Origin: Eshraghiella sp964414835
GTDB taxonomy: Bacteria > Bacillota > Clostridia > Lachnospirales > Lachnospiraceae
Assembly (NCBI GenBank): GCA_964414835.1
Contig: CAYPWY010000001.1
Span: 91,841-155,840 of the forward strand
Reading direction: 5' to 3'
DNA: 64,000 bases
Made by a program: the position numbers and the translations under genes. Shown here piece by piece: positions 8,171 through 17,020 of the stretch (within the stretch, counting starts at the first letter, position 1; each line of letters starts with the position of its first letter). The notes beneath the pieces were generated by a model. It had not been told where the DNA came from. It did no database searches and saw nothing but the letters and a program-made list of their open reading frames with translations.

Positions 8171-8914
8171 TTATGCGTTGACAATTTTTCCGAAATCGGC
8201 TTTAAGGCTTGCTCCGCCTATAAGTCCGCCGTCAATATCCGGCTTGGCAAGAAGCTCTGCCGCATTGTCTGCATTCATTGAACCGCCGTACTGGATTCTG
8301 ATTGCATCGGCTGTTGCCTCATCATATATCTCACCGATTACGGCACGTATGCCTGCGCATACTTCTTCTGCCTGCTCCGCAGTGGCAGTTTTGCCTGTTC
8401 CGATTGCCCAGATTGGCTCGTAAGCGATAACAGCCTTCTTAGCCTGCTCTGCTGTAACATTCAGGAAAGCAATCTTAATCTGCATTCTAATCCAGTCAAG
8501 GGTTATGCCCTGTTCTCTCTGTGTCAGTGTTTCACCGCAGCAGATAATAGGTGTGATTCCATGCTCAAATGCCTTCAATACTTTCTTATTGACTGTCTCA
8601 TCAGTCTCAGCAAAATATTCTCTTCTCTCTGAATGTCCGATAATTACATATTTAACGCCGATGTCCGTAAGCATTGCAGGAGCAATCTCACCTGTATAGG
8701 CGCCGCTCTCCTCAAAATACATATTCTCTGCGCCAATCTCTACGTTGGTTCCTTTAACTGCCTCAATAGCTGTTGTAAGGTCTACAGCAGGTACGCAGTA
8801 TACAACATCAACGTCAGGATTAACTACAAGTGGTTTAAGTTCATTAATTAATGCAACTGCCTCGCTAGGAGTCTTGTTCATCTTCCAGTTGCCCGCAATA
8901 ATTCTTCTGCGCAT
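8171..8914 (-). CDS. tpiA: triosephosphate isomerase
   Basis: The 247-residue protein interconverts dihydroxyacetone phosphate and glyceraldehyde 3-phosphate. It opens with R-R-I-I-A-G-N-W-K-M-N-K (catalytic Asn/Lys), has the active-site histidine in I-I-G-H-S-E-R-R-E near 95-102, the catalytic glutamate in A-Y-E-P-I-W-A-I-G-T-G and the phosphate loop G-G-S-M-N. Length is normal. A GGAGG site precedes the ATG. It is the last gene of gap-pgk-tpiA, 32 bp after pgk, and is followed by the hairpin that separates it from spoIIGA. Confidence 0.97.
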   Translation of the reverse strand: MRRRIIAGNWKMNKTPSEAVALINELKPLVVNPDVDVVYCVPAVDLTTAIEAVKGTNVEIGAENMYFEESGAYTGEIAPAMLTDIGVKYVIIGHSERREYFAETDETVNKKVLKAFEHGITPIICCGETLTQREQGITLDWIRMQIKIAFLNVTAEQAKKAVIAYEPIWAIGTGKTATAEQAEEVCAGIRAVIGEIYDEATADAIRIQYGGSMNADNAAELLAKPDIDGGLIGGASLKADFGKIVNA

Positions 8915-8946
8915 GAGTATTTCCTCCGTTCAATTCCTAAAATCAA

Positions 8947-10152
8947 TTATTTATCGTCTGCCGACTCAATTCCAGGAAGAGCCTTGCCCTCAAGGAACTC
9001 AAGTGAAGCGCCGCCGCCAGTTGAAATATGGCTCATCTTATCACCAAATCCAAGGTTATTGACTGCTGCTGCCGAATCACCGCCGCCGATGATTGTTGTG
9101 GCATCGGTTTCTGCAAGTGCCTTAGCAACGGCAATTGTACCGGCTGCAAGTGTAGGATTCTCGAACACACCCATAGGTCCGTTCCATACAACAGTCTTAG
9201 CACTCTTAACTGCCTCTGCAAAAAGAGCCTGTGTCTTAGGTCCAATATCACAGCCTTCTCTGTCTGCAGGCATATTGTCAGAATCATAAATTTCGGTCTC
9301 TACCGGAGCATCTATCGGATTAGGGAAATCCTTGATTGTAACGGCATCAACAGGAAGAAGAAGCTTCTTGCCGAGTTTCTCTGCCTTCTCAATCATTTCC
9401 TTACAGTAATCAAGCTTAGTGTCATCTACAAGCGATGTACCGATTTCATATCCCTGAGACTTAAGGAATGTGTATGCCATACCGCCTCCGATGATAAGTG
9501 TGTCACATTTCTCAAGAAGGTTGGATATAACATTAAGCTTATCAGCCACCTTAGCGCCGCCGAGAATTGCAACAAAAGGTCTTACAGGATTATTAACTGC
9601 ATTTCCAAGGAAATCAATTTCCTTCTGCATAAGGTATCCCACTACGTTTGTTTCAACAAATTTAGTAACACCCTCCGTTGAACAATGCGCTCTGTGGCAT
9701 GCACCAAAAGCATCATTGACATATACATCACAAAGAGAAGCAAGCTCCTTGGAGAAGTTCTCCTCGTTCTTAGTCTCTTCTTTTCTGAATCTTGTGTTCT
9801 GAAGGAGAACCACATCTCCATCTTTCATAGCCGCAACAGCAGCCTTAGCATTAGGTCCTACTACCTCGTCATCAGCAGCAAAAACAACTTCCTTGCCAAG
9901 CTTCTCTGAAAGTCTCTTGGCTACAGGTGCAAGTGACTCTCCCTCGTTAGGACCGTTCTTAACCTTACCGAGATGCGAGCAGAGTATAACCTTACCGCCA
10001 TCGTCAATTAATTTCTGAATTGTAGGAAGCGCAGCTGCAATTCTGTTCTCGTCTGTGATAACGCCGGCTTTAAGTGGTACGTTAAAATCACATCTTACAA
10101 GGACTCTCTTGCCCTTAACATTAATGTCATCAACTGATTTCTTGTTAAGCAT
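8947..10152 (-). CDS. pgk: phosphoglycerate kinase
   Basis: The 401-residue protein makes ATP and 3-phosphoglycerate from 1,3-bisphosphoglycerate. It shows the substrate segment R-V-L-V-R-C-D-F-N-V-P-L near 16-26, S-H-L-G-K near 60, the nucleotide-side motif I-L-G-G-A-K-V and the C-terminal I-I-G-G-G-D-S-A-A-A followed by S-T-G-G-G-A-S-L-E-F. I start at ATG 10152, preceded by AAAGGAGAT; 17 upstream in-frame codons lack a ribosome site and do not match the family. A terminator-like hairpin separates it from gap, so gap message is probably more abundant. Confidence 0.97.
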   Translation of the reverse strand: MLNKKSVDDINVKGKRVLVRCDFNVPLKAGVITDENRIAAALPTIQKLIDDGGKVILCSHLGKVKNGPNEGESLAPVAKRLSEKLGKEVVFAADDEVVGPNAKAAVAAMKDGDVVLLQNTRFRKEETKNEENFSKELASLCDVYVNDAFGACHRAHCSTEGVTKFVETNVVGYLMQKEIDFLGNAVNNPVRPFVAILGGAKVADKLNVISNLLEKCDTLIIGGGMAYTFLKSQGYEIGTSLVDDTKLDYCKEMIEKAEKLGKKLLLPVDAVTIKDFPNPIDAPVETEIYDSDNMPADREGCDIGPKTQALFAEAVKSAKTVVWNGPMGVFENPTLAAGTIAVAKALAETDATTIIGGGDSAAAVNNLGFGDKMSHISTGGGASLEFLEGKALPGIESADDK

Positions 10153-10230
10153 TATTATATCTCCTTTTATATATTGTTTGATTGTGCATCCCAAAGGGAG
10201 CATTATTTCATATAACGGATTTTCCCATGA

Positions 10231-10296
10231 AATAAAAAGGTCCGGTCCTAAAGCTTGTCCGCAGATAGTCTGCGCTCCAATGCTTCGACCGGACCT
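10231..10296 (-). terminator. branched terminator between gap and pgk
   Basis: Arms 10238-10247 and 10287-10296 (AGGTCCGGTC / GACCGGACCT) are perfect, and on the minus strand the stem is followed by TTTTTATTT. The 39-nt loop has its own hairpin (GCAGA-CTA-TCTGC, 10261-10273) and a further AAGC/GCTT pairing, so the RNA would be an extended or branched structure rather than a simple terminator loop. It lies 27 nt after the gap stop. Confidence 0.8.
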
Positions 10297-10323
10297 AATC
10301 AGGTCATTTTATTACATCTGTAA

Positions 10324-11337
10324 TTAAGCTAACTCTGAGAAATACTTAATTGTTCTAACCATCTGGCTTGTGTATGAGTTCTCGTTGTCATACCATGAAA
10401 CAACCTCAACCTGTGTCTTACCGCCAGGTAATTTAGAAACCATTGTCTGAGTAGCATCGAAAAGTGAACCATATCTCATTCCGACAATATCTGAAGATAC
10501 GATTTCATCTTCGTTGTATCCGAAGGACTCTGTCTGAGCAGCCTTCATTGCTGCATTTATTTCGTCAACGGTAACTTCCTTATCAACTACTGCGAAAAGA
10601 AGTGTTGTTGAGCCTGTAGGTGTAGGAACACGCTGAGCAGCTCCGATAAGCTTTCCGTTAAGTTCAGGAATAACAAGACCGATTGCCTTAGCAGCACCTG
10701 TTGAGTTAGGAACAATATTAACTGCGCCTGCTCTTGATCTTCTAAGGTCTCCCTTTCTCTGTGGTCCGTCAAGAATCATCTGGTCACCTGTGTAAGCATG
10801 AATTGTACACATAATACCTGACTCGATTGGAGCAAGGTCATTAAGTGCCTTAGCCATAGGTGCTAAACAGTTAGTTGTACATGAAGCTGCTGAAATGATT
10901 GTGTCATCAGCTTTAAGTGTTGTATGGTTAACATTGTAAACAATTGTAGGAAGGTCATTACCAGCCGGAGCTGAGATAACAACTTTACGGGCACCTGCAT
11001 TGATGTGAGCCTGAGCTTTCTCCTTAGATGTATAGAAACCTGAACACTCAAGAACTACATCTACTCCAAGCTCTCCCCAAGGACAATTATTAGCATCCGG
11101 GAATGCATAAATCTTAATAGTCTTTCCATCAACAGTGATTGAATCCTCACCGGCTGAAACTGTGTCTGCCTTCTCGTACTTACCCTGTGAAGAGTCATAC
11201 TTAAGAAGATGTGCAAGCATCTTAGGGCTTGTCAAATCATTGATAGCTACTACTTCGTATCCTTCTGCTCCGAACATCTGTCTGAAAGCAAGACGACCAA
11301 TACGGCCGAATCCATTGATTGCAACTTTTACTGCCAT
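10324..11337 (-). CDS. gap: glyceraldehyde-3-phosphate dehydrogenase
   Basis: The 337-residue NAD-dependent enzyme oxidises glyceraldehyde 3-phosphate to 1,3-bisphosphoglycerate. The N-terminal Rossmann motif is I-N-G-F-G-R-I-G-R-L, the catalytic cysteine lies in S-A-A-S-C-T-T-N-C-L near 148-157, and the C-terminal W-Y-D-N-E-N-S-Y is intact. AGGAGG precedes the ATG. It opens the gap-pgk-tpiA run from a good sigma-A promoter, with no cggR-type repressor gene beside it; the upstream neighbour is a divergent PHP phosphatase. Confidence 0.97.
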   Translation of the reverse strand: MAVKVAINGFGRIGRLAFRQMFGAEGYEVVAINDLTSPKMLAHLLKYDSSQGKYEKADTVSAGEDSITVDGKTIKIYAFPDANNCPWGELGVDVVLECSGFYTSKEKAQAHINAGARKVVISAPAGNDLPTIVYNVNHTTLKADDTIISAASCTTNCLAPMAKALNDLAPIESGIMCTIHAYTGDQMILDGPQRKGDLRRSRAGAVNIVPNSTGAAKAIGLVIPELNGKLIGAAQRVPTPTGSTTLLFAVVDKEVTVDEINAAMKAAQTESFGYNEDEIVSSDIVGMRYGSLFDATQTMVSKLPGGKTQVEVVSWYDNENSYTSQMVRTIKYFSELA

Positions 11338-11405
11338 TTTAAATTCCTCCTAAAGAAAATGTAAAATAATAATAAAGGATTGTTAATATTAATCACTCTA
11401 GTGAC

Positions 11406-11434
11406 ATTCTACCTTTTTTATCCAGAAATTTCAA
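11406..11434 (-). promoter_or_regulatory. gap promoter with downstream palindrome
   Basis: On the minus strand TTGAAA (11434-11429) and TAGAAT (11411-11406) are spaced by 17 bp, about 70 bp before the gap ATG. Just downstream, 11393-11404 is a palindrome, TCACT-CT-AGTGA, at roughly +2 to +13, where a repressor could bind; no regulator is identified. Confidence 0.7.
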
Positions 11435-11522
11435 CCCTTAATTTATTTTTGTGTAAACATTATGCTGCAAAATCATTTAAATTATTAACAGTTTGTATCC
11501 GAAAAATACTTCCGGCAGTCTA

Positions 11523-11550
11523 TTGACAAATATATTTCTTCTATTATAAT
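11523..11550 (+). promoter_or_regulatory. promoter of the PHP phosphatase gene
   Basis: TTGACA (11523-11528) and TATAAT (11545-11550) are perfect hexamers 16 bp apart, 37 bp before the ATG at 11588, with AAGGAG between. Confidence 0.85.
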
Positions 11551-11587
11551 GTGAAAATGAAATTAAGGATGCACTAAGGAGTTATCT

Positions 11588-12397
11588 ATGATAGCAGATT
11601 ATCACGTACACACATACTTTTCCTCGGACTGCCAGGTAAATACCGAGGAATATATCAAAAAAGCCATTGAAGAAGGTATGAAGGAAATATGTTTTACTGA
11701 CCATATGGATTATGACTATCCAATGGAAGACGGTAAAACAATGTTCATTCTTGATGTGGACAAATATTTTGAAGAGCTGAAGCGCATCAGGTCAGAATAC
11801 AGCGACTCAATAAAAATCAAAATCGGCATTGAATTGGGGCTTAATCCTGCCAATGAGGAAAAAAACTCCGCACTGGTAAAGTCATATCCCTTTGATTTTG
11901 TTATCGGCTCTTCCCACATCGTCAACGGAACAGACCCATATTATCCTCAATACTGGGATAACCGCAGTACAAAAGATGCAATTATGGAATATTATAAGGC
12001 AGTTTTAAGGAATGTGACCACCTATGATGATTATGACGTGTACGGTCACCTTGATTACATACGCAGATATGTCAAGGACAAAAATTATGTATATATAGAT
12101 GATGATTTCTATGATATAACTGAAATGATTTTAAAAAACATTATTGCCAAGGGACATGGCATTGAACTGAATACAAGAAGCCTTTCCGACGGAATAACCA
12201 ATTTTATTCCAATGATTTCTCTTCTTAAACGTTACAGGGAGCTTGGCGGTGAAATTGTTACCGTTGGTTCCGATGCCCACTACACCAAATCACTTGGGTA
12301 TGCCTTCAAAACAGCTAAGGATATTCTTATAAACACAGGATTTAAGTATGTAACTACATTTGAAGACAGACTTCCTACATTTGCTCCATTGACATAA
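11588..12397 (+). CDS. PHP-domain phosphatase, HisJ (histidinol-phosphatase) family
   Basis: The 269-residue protein is a PHP-fold metal-dependent phosphoesterase. Metal ligands are visible in D-Y-H-V-H-T-Y near 4-10, C-F-T-D-H-M-D near 36-42, G-I-E-L-G near 79-83, G-S-S-H near 107-110, Y-G-H-L-D near 155-159 and the C-terminal G-S-D-A-H. The HisJ family hydrolyses histidinol phosphate in histidine synthesis, but close relatives act on other phosphoesters and no his genes are nearby. It is a single-gene unit with a consensus promoter. Confidence is high for the fold, moderate for the substrate. Confidence 0.85.
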   Translation: MIADYHVHTYFSSDCQVNTEEYIKKAIEEGMKEICFTDHMDYDYPMEDGKTMFILDVDKYFEELKRIRSEYSDSIKIKIGIELGLNPANEEKNSALVKSYPFDFVIGSSHIVNGTDPYYPQYWDNRSTKDAIMEYYKAVLRNVTTYDDYDVYGHLDYIRRYVKDKNYVYIDDDFYDITEMILKNIIAKGHGIELNTRSLSDGITNFIPMISLLKRYRELGGEIVTVGSDAHYTKSLGYAFKTAKDILINTGFKYVTTFEDRLPTFAPLT

Positions 12398-12403
12398 ATT
12401 CCC

Positions 12404-12431
12404 ATCCGCTGTATCCGGCATTACAGCGGAT
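12404..12431. terminator. possible bidirectional terminator between convergent genes
   Basis: ATCCGCTGTA (12404-12413) and TACAGCGGAT (12422-12431) form a perfect 10-bp stem with an 8-nt loop between two convergent stops. Neither side has a good T-run, so terminator function is uncertain. Confidence 0.45.
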
Positions 12432-12470
12432 AGAAAATATGCTGCAGCAGAGCACCTGCGCAGAAACGAT

Positions 12471-13601
12471 TTATCCGTTACTTCTCGCAATGGAAACCAT
12501 TCTTTTTAAAACTGATATGACATAGTCCGCTGTCTGTATGTTCAGTCTGCTGTCTATACTCATTCTGATTGTACCGCCCACATAATCATCATCTGCTTTA
12601 ATTGCCCTGAGAACATGTGAAATTCCGCCGTGGCTGCATGCCGAGCCTGCCGCCGCATTTATCCCGTTCATATCAAGAAGAACCAGAAGCGACTGTGCAT
12701 CAACATTCTTAAAGCTGAAGCTCATGTTGTTAGGAAGCCTGTTTTCATAATCAGCTGCTCCATTAATTCTTACATCATCTATCTCACTCATTATTCTCTT
12801 AGTCATATAACTGCACAATTTTCTGCAATGACTGCTTTTTTCTTTCATTCGCATACAGGAAAGTCTTGCCGCTTCAGCCATACCGATAATTCCCGGAACA
12901 TTTTCCGTTCCGGAACGCATACCGTTTTCCTGACCGCCTCCGTATATCAACGGTTTTACGCCGCAGCCTTTTCTTATATATATAAACCCTACACCTTTTG
13001 GCCCATTAAACTTATGTGATGATGCGCTGAGCATATCAACTGACATCTCTTTTACATTAATCGGAATATGCCCGAATGCCTGAACCGCATCCGTATGAAA
13101 CAATATGTCATACTCTCTTGCGGCATGGGCTATTGCTTCAATGGGCTGGATTGTTCCAATCTCATTGTTTGCGGTCATCACCGAAATCATAACCGTATTC
13201 CGGCGAATCATTCTTTTTATATGGTCAACCGAAACTACTCCCTCCTTATCAACAGGTATCAGGTCATAATACCCGCCTCTTCTTCCGTACTCCTTCAATG
13301 GCTCAAGCACAGCTTTATGCTCGATTGCGCTTGCCATAATATGCCCCCGCCTTCTTACTCCTTCGCCGATTGCCCAATTATCGGATTCCGTTCCCCCTGA
13401 GGTAAAAAAAACCTCATCATCATCCGCCCCTATAAGCTCTGCAATTACGCCTCTGGACTCTTCTATTTTATCGCGGATTTTCTGAGACTGGGAATATGCT
13501 GCTGATGGATTATAAAAATCTGCGGAATAATACTGCTTCATAGCCATTGCTGCTTCAGGCATCAATGGCGTCGTTGCTGCGTTATCTAGATAAATACTCA
13601 T
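12471..13601 (-). CDS. cysteine desulfurase (NifS/IscS class V aminotransferase), stand-alone copy
   Basis: The 376-residue PLP enzyme would remove sulfur from cysteine for Fe-S clusters or thio-cofactors. The start Y-L-D-N-A-A-T-T, the PLP lysine in S-A-S-S-H-K-F-N-G-P-K-G near 195-206, and the mobile catalytic cysteine in A-A-G-S-A-C-S-H-G-G are present. The next-to-cysteine sequence S-H-G-G differs from the second copy (A-S-N-K-P, 38.7 kb). No iscU or sufU scaffold gene adjoins it, so its partner is unknown. It is transcribed divergently from the SpoVB-like gene with 78 bp between starts. Confidence 0.9.
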   Translation of the reverse strand: MSIYLDNAATTPLMPEAAMAMKQYYSADFYNPSAAYSQSQKIRDKIEESRGVIAELIGADDDEVFFTSGGTESDNWAIGEGVRRRGHIMASAIEHKAVLEPLKEYGRRGGYYDLIPVDKEGVVSVDHIKRMIRRNTVMISVMTANNEIGTIQPIEAIAHAAREYDILFHTDAVQAFGHIPINVKEMSVDMLSASSHKFNGPKGVGFIYIRKGCGVKPLIYGGGQENGMRSGTENVPGIIGMAEAARLSCMRMKEKSSHCRKLCSYMTKRIMSEIDDVRINGAADYENRLPNNMSFSFKNVDAQSLLVLLDMNGINAAAGSACSHGGISHVLRAIKADDDYVGGTIRMSIDSRLNIQTADYVISVLKRMVSIARSNG

Positions 13602-13679
13602 ATTTTTCTCTTATCATTTTTCTTATTAATATAATATGCATCCGCTGAATAAAATGATAAAAAATACCTTGGATTGAAT

Positions 13680-15023
13680 ATGTCAAAAAAAGCTTTTTTA
13701 AAGGGAACCATTATACTTACAGCCGGAGGATTTCTCACAAGGATTCTTGGGTTTGTTTTCAGAATATTTCTGTCAAGAAATATAGGTTCGGAGGGCATGG
13801 GGCTTTTCCAGCTTATAATGCCGGTTATCTCAATATGCCATGCCATAGGAATAGCCGGGCTTGAGATTTCCGTATCACGCTATACCGCATTTTACACTGT
13901 CAGAGGGAAAAAGCATCTGGCGGTTAAAACTGCCGCCCTGTGTGCCTGTCTTTCAATGGCATTATGCCTGTTCTGTACGGCATGTACATATTTCTCTTCG
14001 GATTTTATTGCCGCAAACATATTTCACAATGAGCAATGCGGGATGCTTATACGTATTGCCTCACTTTCAATACCATTTTCATGTATACACTGTATGGTAT
14101 CAGCCTATTATATAGGTCAGGAAAAAGCAGGTATTCCTGCCATATCACAGCTTTTTGAGCAGATAATAAGAATATTAAGCATATATATCATAGTAAAAAT
14201 CAGACTTGAATCGGGGAAAAATATGGACGCCTCAGTGGGAGCAATAGGTCTTGTCATCGGTGAAATGGCTTCCGCAGCATTTTGCATGACAACCATAATT
14301 GTATCTAAGGGCAGCCGCATATCATCAAAGCGGGATGTTTCCCATGCCAAAAAATCACTTTTTATGCATCTTCCTGACATAATAAAAACCGCACTGCCGG
14401 TGTCCCTGAATCGTCTGGTTCTTCATGGAATGCAAAGTGTTGAAGCAGCACTTATACCGCTGATGCTTCAAGTGTACGGAATGACTTCTTCTCAGGCACT
14501 AAGCTCATACGGTATCATAACAGGAATGACCCTGCCTGTAATTCTTTTTCCTTCCACGCTGTCCAACTCGGTAGCCCAAATGCTGCTGCCATCCGTTGCC
14601 AGAATCCAGAACTCTAAGGAAAAACTGAAGAAAAGCGCCAGAACCGCACTGCTTTTTTCATTGACTTTCGGTTTTGCATGCATAATCGTATATATAACAA
14701 TAGGTGCCAAATTCGCCGCTTTGCTTTTTAATGAAAACAGCCTGTATGAATATATAAGAATCATGGCATGGCTTTGTCCGTTTATATTTATCGGTTCAAC
14801 ATATAAGAGCATGCTGCACGCCCTCGGCAAAACCAGCCGGGTTTTCGTTAACAGTATGCTCTCTGAAATACTTAACCTTATATGTATTGTTGCCTTTATT
14901 CCCAAGCTGGGAATATACGCTTATCTGATGGGACTTTTATTAAGCCATGGGCTCAACGCACTTTTAAACACAAGGGCCTTCTACAAGGCAATAGAACCTA
15001 GTCAAAAACCCACTCAATCTTAA
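13680..15023 (+). CDS. SpoVB/MurJ-like polysaccharide flippase (MATE/MVF superfamily)
   Basis: The 447-residue protein has about 13-14 membrane segments and starts with the SpoVB-type signature F-L-K-G-T-I-I-L-T-A-G-G-F-L-T-R-I-L-G followed by G-S-E-G-M-G-L-F-Q-L. SpoVB-like proteins flip lipid-linked cell-wall or cortex precursors across the membrane. ATG 13680 is preferred, six bases after a weak GGA; a TTG two codons earlier is possible. The stop lies 26 bp inside the convergent HD-GYP gene, so the 3' ends overlap. Whether it acts in spore cortex synthesis or in vegetative envelope work cannot be told here. Confidence 0.88.
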   Translation: MSKKAFLKGTIILTAGGFLTRILGFVFRIFLSRNIGSEGMGLFQLIMPVISICHAIGIAGLEISVSRYTAFYTVRGKKHLAVKTAALCACLSMALCLFCTACTYFSSDFIAANIFHNEQCGMLIRIASLSIPFSCIHCMVSAYYIGQEKAGIPAISQLFEQIIRILSIYIIVKIRLESGKNMDASVGAIGLVIGEMASAAFCMTTIIVSKGSRISSKRDVSHAKKSLFMHLPDIIKTALPVSLNRLVLHGMQSVEAALIPLMLQVYGMTSSQALSSYGIITGMTLPVILFPSTLSNSVAQMLLPSVARIQNSKEKLKKSARTALLFSLTFGFACIIVYITIGAKFAALLFNENSLYEYIRIMAWLCPFIFIGSTYKSMLHALGKTSRVFVNSMLSEILNLICIVAFIPKLGIYAYLMGLLLSHGLNALLNTRAFYKAIEPSQKPTQS

Positions 15024-16050
15024 GTCCGGGTTCTTTGGACAAATCAACAGGTCTTCCGCTGGAGGTCATAACCACCGGCTTGGAGCCTTTCTGCCTGTTG
15101 ATAAGAATAATCTCAGCCTGCTCTCCATTGTTGAGCCTTACGCTTGAATGAAGGTATGAATCCACAATATTTTTCAGAAATACAAGCAGATATTTTGTCT
15201 CATACTTGTCAAAACCGTTATTTTCAAACTGCGCCACCGCATCGAAAGGACATATCGGACCCCTGTATACCCTGTTGGCTGTCATTGCCTCGTATACATC
15301 GGCTATGGCAATTATTTTGGAATATTCATCAATCTTATCTCCCTTAACTCCGAAAGGATATCCTGTTCCATCACAGCGCTCATGATGCATTATTGTACTG
15401 TTGACAATTCTCTGGTCAAGCCCCAAATCCTTTATAAGCTGATAACCCTTGACAGTATGGGACTTCATAATCTCATATTCCTCACTGGTAAGCTTTCCGG
15501 GCTTATCAAGTATCTCCTTGGGAATAAGAATCTTTCCTATATCATGAAACATTCCGCATGCATTGAGAATTTTAATTTCACCGGCATCCCATCCCAGCCA
15601 CTGGCCAATAAGGGATGCAATCATTCCCACGTTCATACAGTGCATATATGTAGTGTCGGAATAGCTGTGCATTGAATATAACATTCCAAGCATATTATAA
15701 GAGTTATATCCTTTTCCAAGCATATTCCAGCTTTCGTCAATCATCTTCTCAACTTCCGCTTTGTCAATATTTTTGCTGAGCATCCTGCCAAAGGTATTGT
15801 TGAGCTTATCCTTTGCATCAATATATTTTTTACTGAACTCCCTGAAATGTTCCTGCTCCTGCACCGACGCAGGCTCCAAAACGGCATTTTCGTCTATCCA
15901 TATTGTCTCAATTCCAAGAGATACAAGGTGGCTTACAATAGGGCGTGTGATAACAACACCGGCGGGAATTATCAGTATTCCCGTTGATGTAACCAAGTCC
16001 CTTCCGATTACCATTCCGTCTTCTAAATCTGATACAAATACATTCTTCAA
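14998..16050 (-). CDS. HD-GYP domain cyclic-di-GMP phosphodiesterase
   Basis: The 350-residue soluble protein has an N-terminal region of about 120 residues (it begins V-F-V-S-D-L-E-D-G-M-V-I-G-R-D, typical of DUF3391-like leaders), then an HD-GYP domain. The metal motif F-H-D-I-G-K and K-S-H-T-V-K-G are near 170 and 198, and the signature H-H-E-R-C-D-G-T-G-Y-P near 224-234. Such enzymes hydrolyse c-di-GMP to GMP. No receiver or membrane domain is visible. TTG start at 16050, eight bases after GAGG. It is 18 bp downstream of the HAD gene, probably co-transcribed. PilB in this window has a MshEN domain that could respond to its substrate. Confidence 0.9.
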   Translation of the reverse strand: MKNVFVSDLEDGMVIGRDLVTSTGILIIPAGVVITRPIVSHLVSLGIETIWIDENAVLEPASVQEQEHFREFSKKYIDAKDKLNNTFGRMLSKNIDKAEVEKMIDESWNMLGKGYNSYNMLGMLYSMHSYSDTTYMHCMNVGMIASLIGQWLGWDAGEIKILNACGMFHDIGKILIPKEILDKPGKLTSEEYEIMKSHTVKGYQLIKDLGLDQRIVNSTIMHHERCDGTGYPFGVKGDKIDEYSKIIAIADVYEAMTANRVYRGPICPFDAVAQFENNGFDKYETKYLLVFLKNIVDSYLHSSVRLNNGEQAEIILINRQKGSKPVVMTSSGRPVDLSKEPGLKIEWVFD

Positions 16051-16068
16051 AAAAATTACCTCTTCTAA

Positions 16069-16698
16069 TTATCTGAATTTTAATATATCTTTTACAGTTT
16101 CTGCAATGTAGTCAGCGCCTGCCCCTTCAAGCTCATTGCGGTCACCGTATCCATACAGCATTCCCACTGACCTGACTCCGTTAGCCTTAGCACCTATTAT
16201 GTCATATTTACGGTCACCAATCATCAGTACATCCTCACATGACGCTTTGCTTACATCCATTGCTTTCCTTATTATATCTGCCTTGGTGCTGTCTTTCTCG
16301 TTCATATCACAGCCTGACACATATTCAAAATACCGGTCAAGTCCGAAATTCCCAAGTATTTTCTCCGCATAGAAGGTAGGCTTGGATGTGGCTACCAAAA
16401 GATGGTGTCCTGCGCTCTTAAGCTGTTCAAGCACCTGCGGTATTCCGTCATAGACTTCATTCTCAAGCAGTCCCCTATCACCAAAGTACTCCCTGTAATA
16501 CTCAATTGCCTTAATACTCTGTTCTTCGGAAAATCCGCAAAATTCCTTAAATGAATGTAAAAGAGGCGGCCCTATGAATTTATAAAGCTTCTCTCTTTCC
16601 TGATATATCCCGAATTTCTCAAGAGCATACATAACTGAATTGGTTATGCCCAGTCCCGGGTCTGTCAATGTTCCGTCCAAGTCAAAAAAAATGTGCAT
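16069..16698 (-). CDS. HAD hydrolase, phosphoglycolate phosphatase-like
   Basis: The 209-residue protein carries HAD motif I F-F-D-L-D-G-T-L-T-D at 4-13, motif II in V-A-T-S-K-P near 105, and motif III/IV in M-I-G-D-R-K-Y-D-I-I-G-A-K near 162-174, with an alpha-helical cap of Gph/PpaX type. Substrates may be phosphoglycolate, pyrophosphate or another small phosphate ester. Start is ATG 16698, preceded by AGGAG; nine upstream in-frame codons have no good site. It leads the HAD/HD-GYP pair from its own promoter. Confidence 0.85.
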   Translation of the reverse strand: MHIFFDLDGTLTDPGLGITNSVMYALEKFGIYQEREKLYKFIGPPLLHSFKEFCGFSEEQSIKAIEYYREYFGDRGLLENEVYDGIPQVLEQLKSAGHHLLVATSKPTFYAEKILGNFGLDRYFEYVSGCDMNEKDSTKADIIRKAMDVSKASCEDVLMIGDRKYDIIGAKANGVRSVGMLYGYGDRNELEGAGADYIAETVKDILKFR

Positions 16699-16758
16699 AA
16701 AGTTCTCCTGTGTTTCCATTAACATTATAAAACGGACAAAGAATCTTATTGTAATGTA

Positions 16759-16787
16759 ATAATACTACAAAAATCACCAAAACTCAA
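16759..16787 (-). promoter_or_regulatory. promoter of the HAD/HD-GYP pair
   Basis: On the minus strand TTGAGT (16787-16782) and TATTAT (16764-16759) lie 17 bp apart, about 60 bp before the HAD ATG. The remaining stretch to 16940 is AT-rich with no other recognisable signal. Confidence 0.6.
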
Positions 16788-16940
16788 CACATCTTTTCAC
16801 ATATTCAATTACTCAAAAACAAATTTTTAATCAATGGAATTTCCTGTACGCCCCTAACAGACGCCTTCCATATATATAAAAACCACTGAAACATGAAAAT
16901 TATTGCATCACACCGGTCAAAAAACCCAAAAATTTCAAAC

Positions 16941-16993
16941 AAAAAAAGAAACCGGCAGTGCAGGCACTTACATGCCGCAAACCTGTTTCTTTT
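16941..16993 (-). terminator. terminator of the rluF-ligA-metA operon
   Basis: On the minus strand a stem formed by AAAGAAAC/GTTTCTTT (16985-16992 with 16945-16952) and an inner GCGGCA/TGCCG pair is followed by TTTTTTT, about 28 nt after the metA stop. Confidence 0.75.
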
Positions 16994-17020
16994 ATACCGT
17001 TTGCAAAATTAAACAGTATT

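Noticed and set aside
9028..9681. 217-codon plus-strand open frame inside pgk
   Set aside because: Antisense shadow of a highly conserved gene, rich in Cys and Ile, no start signal.
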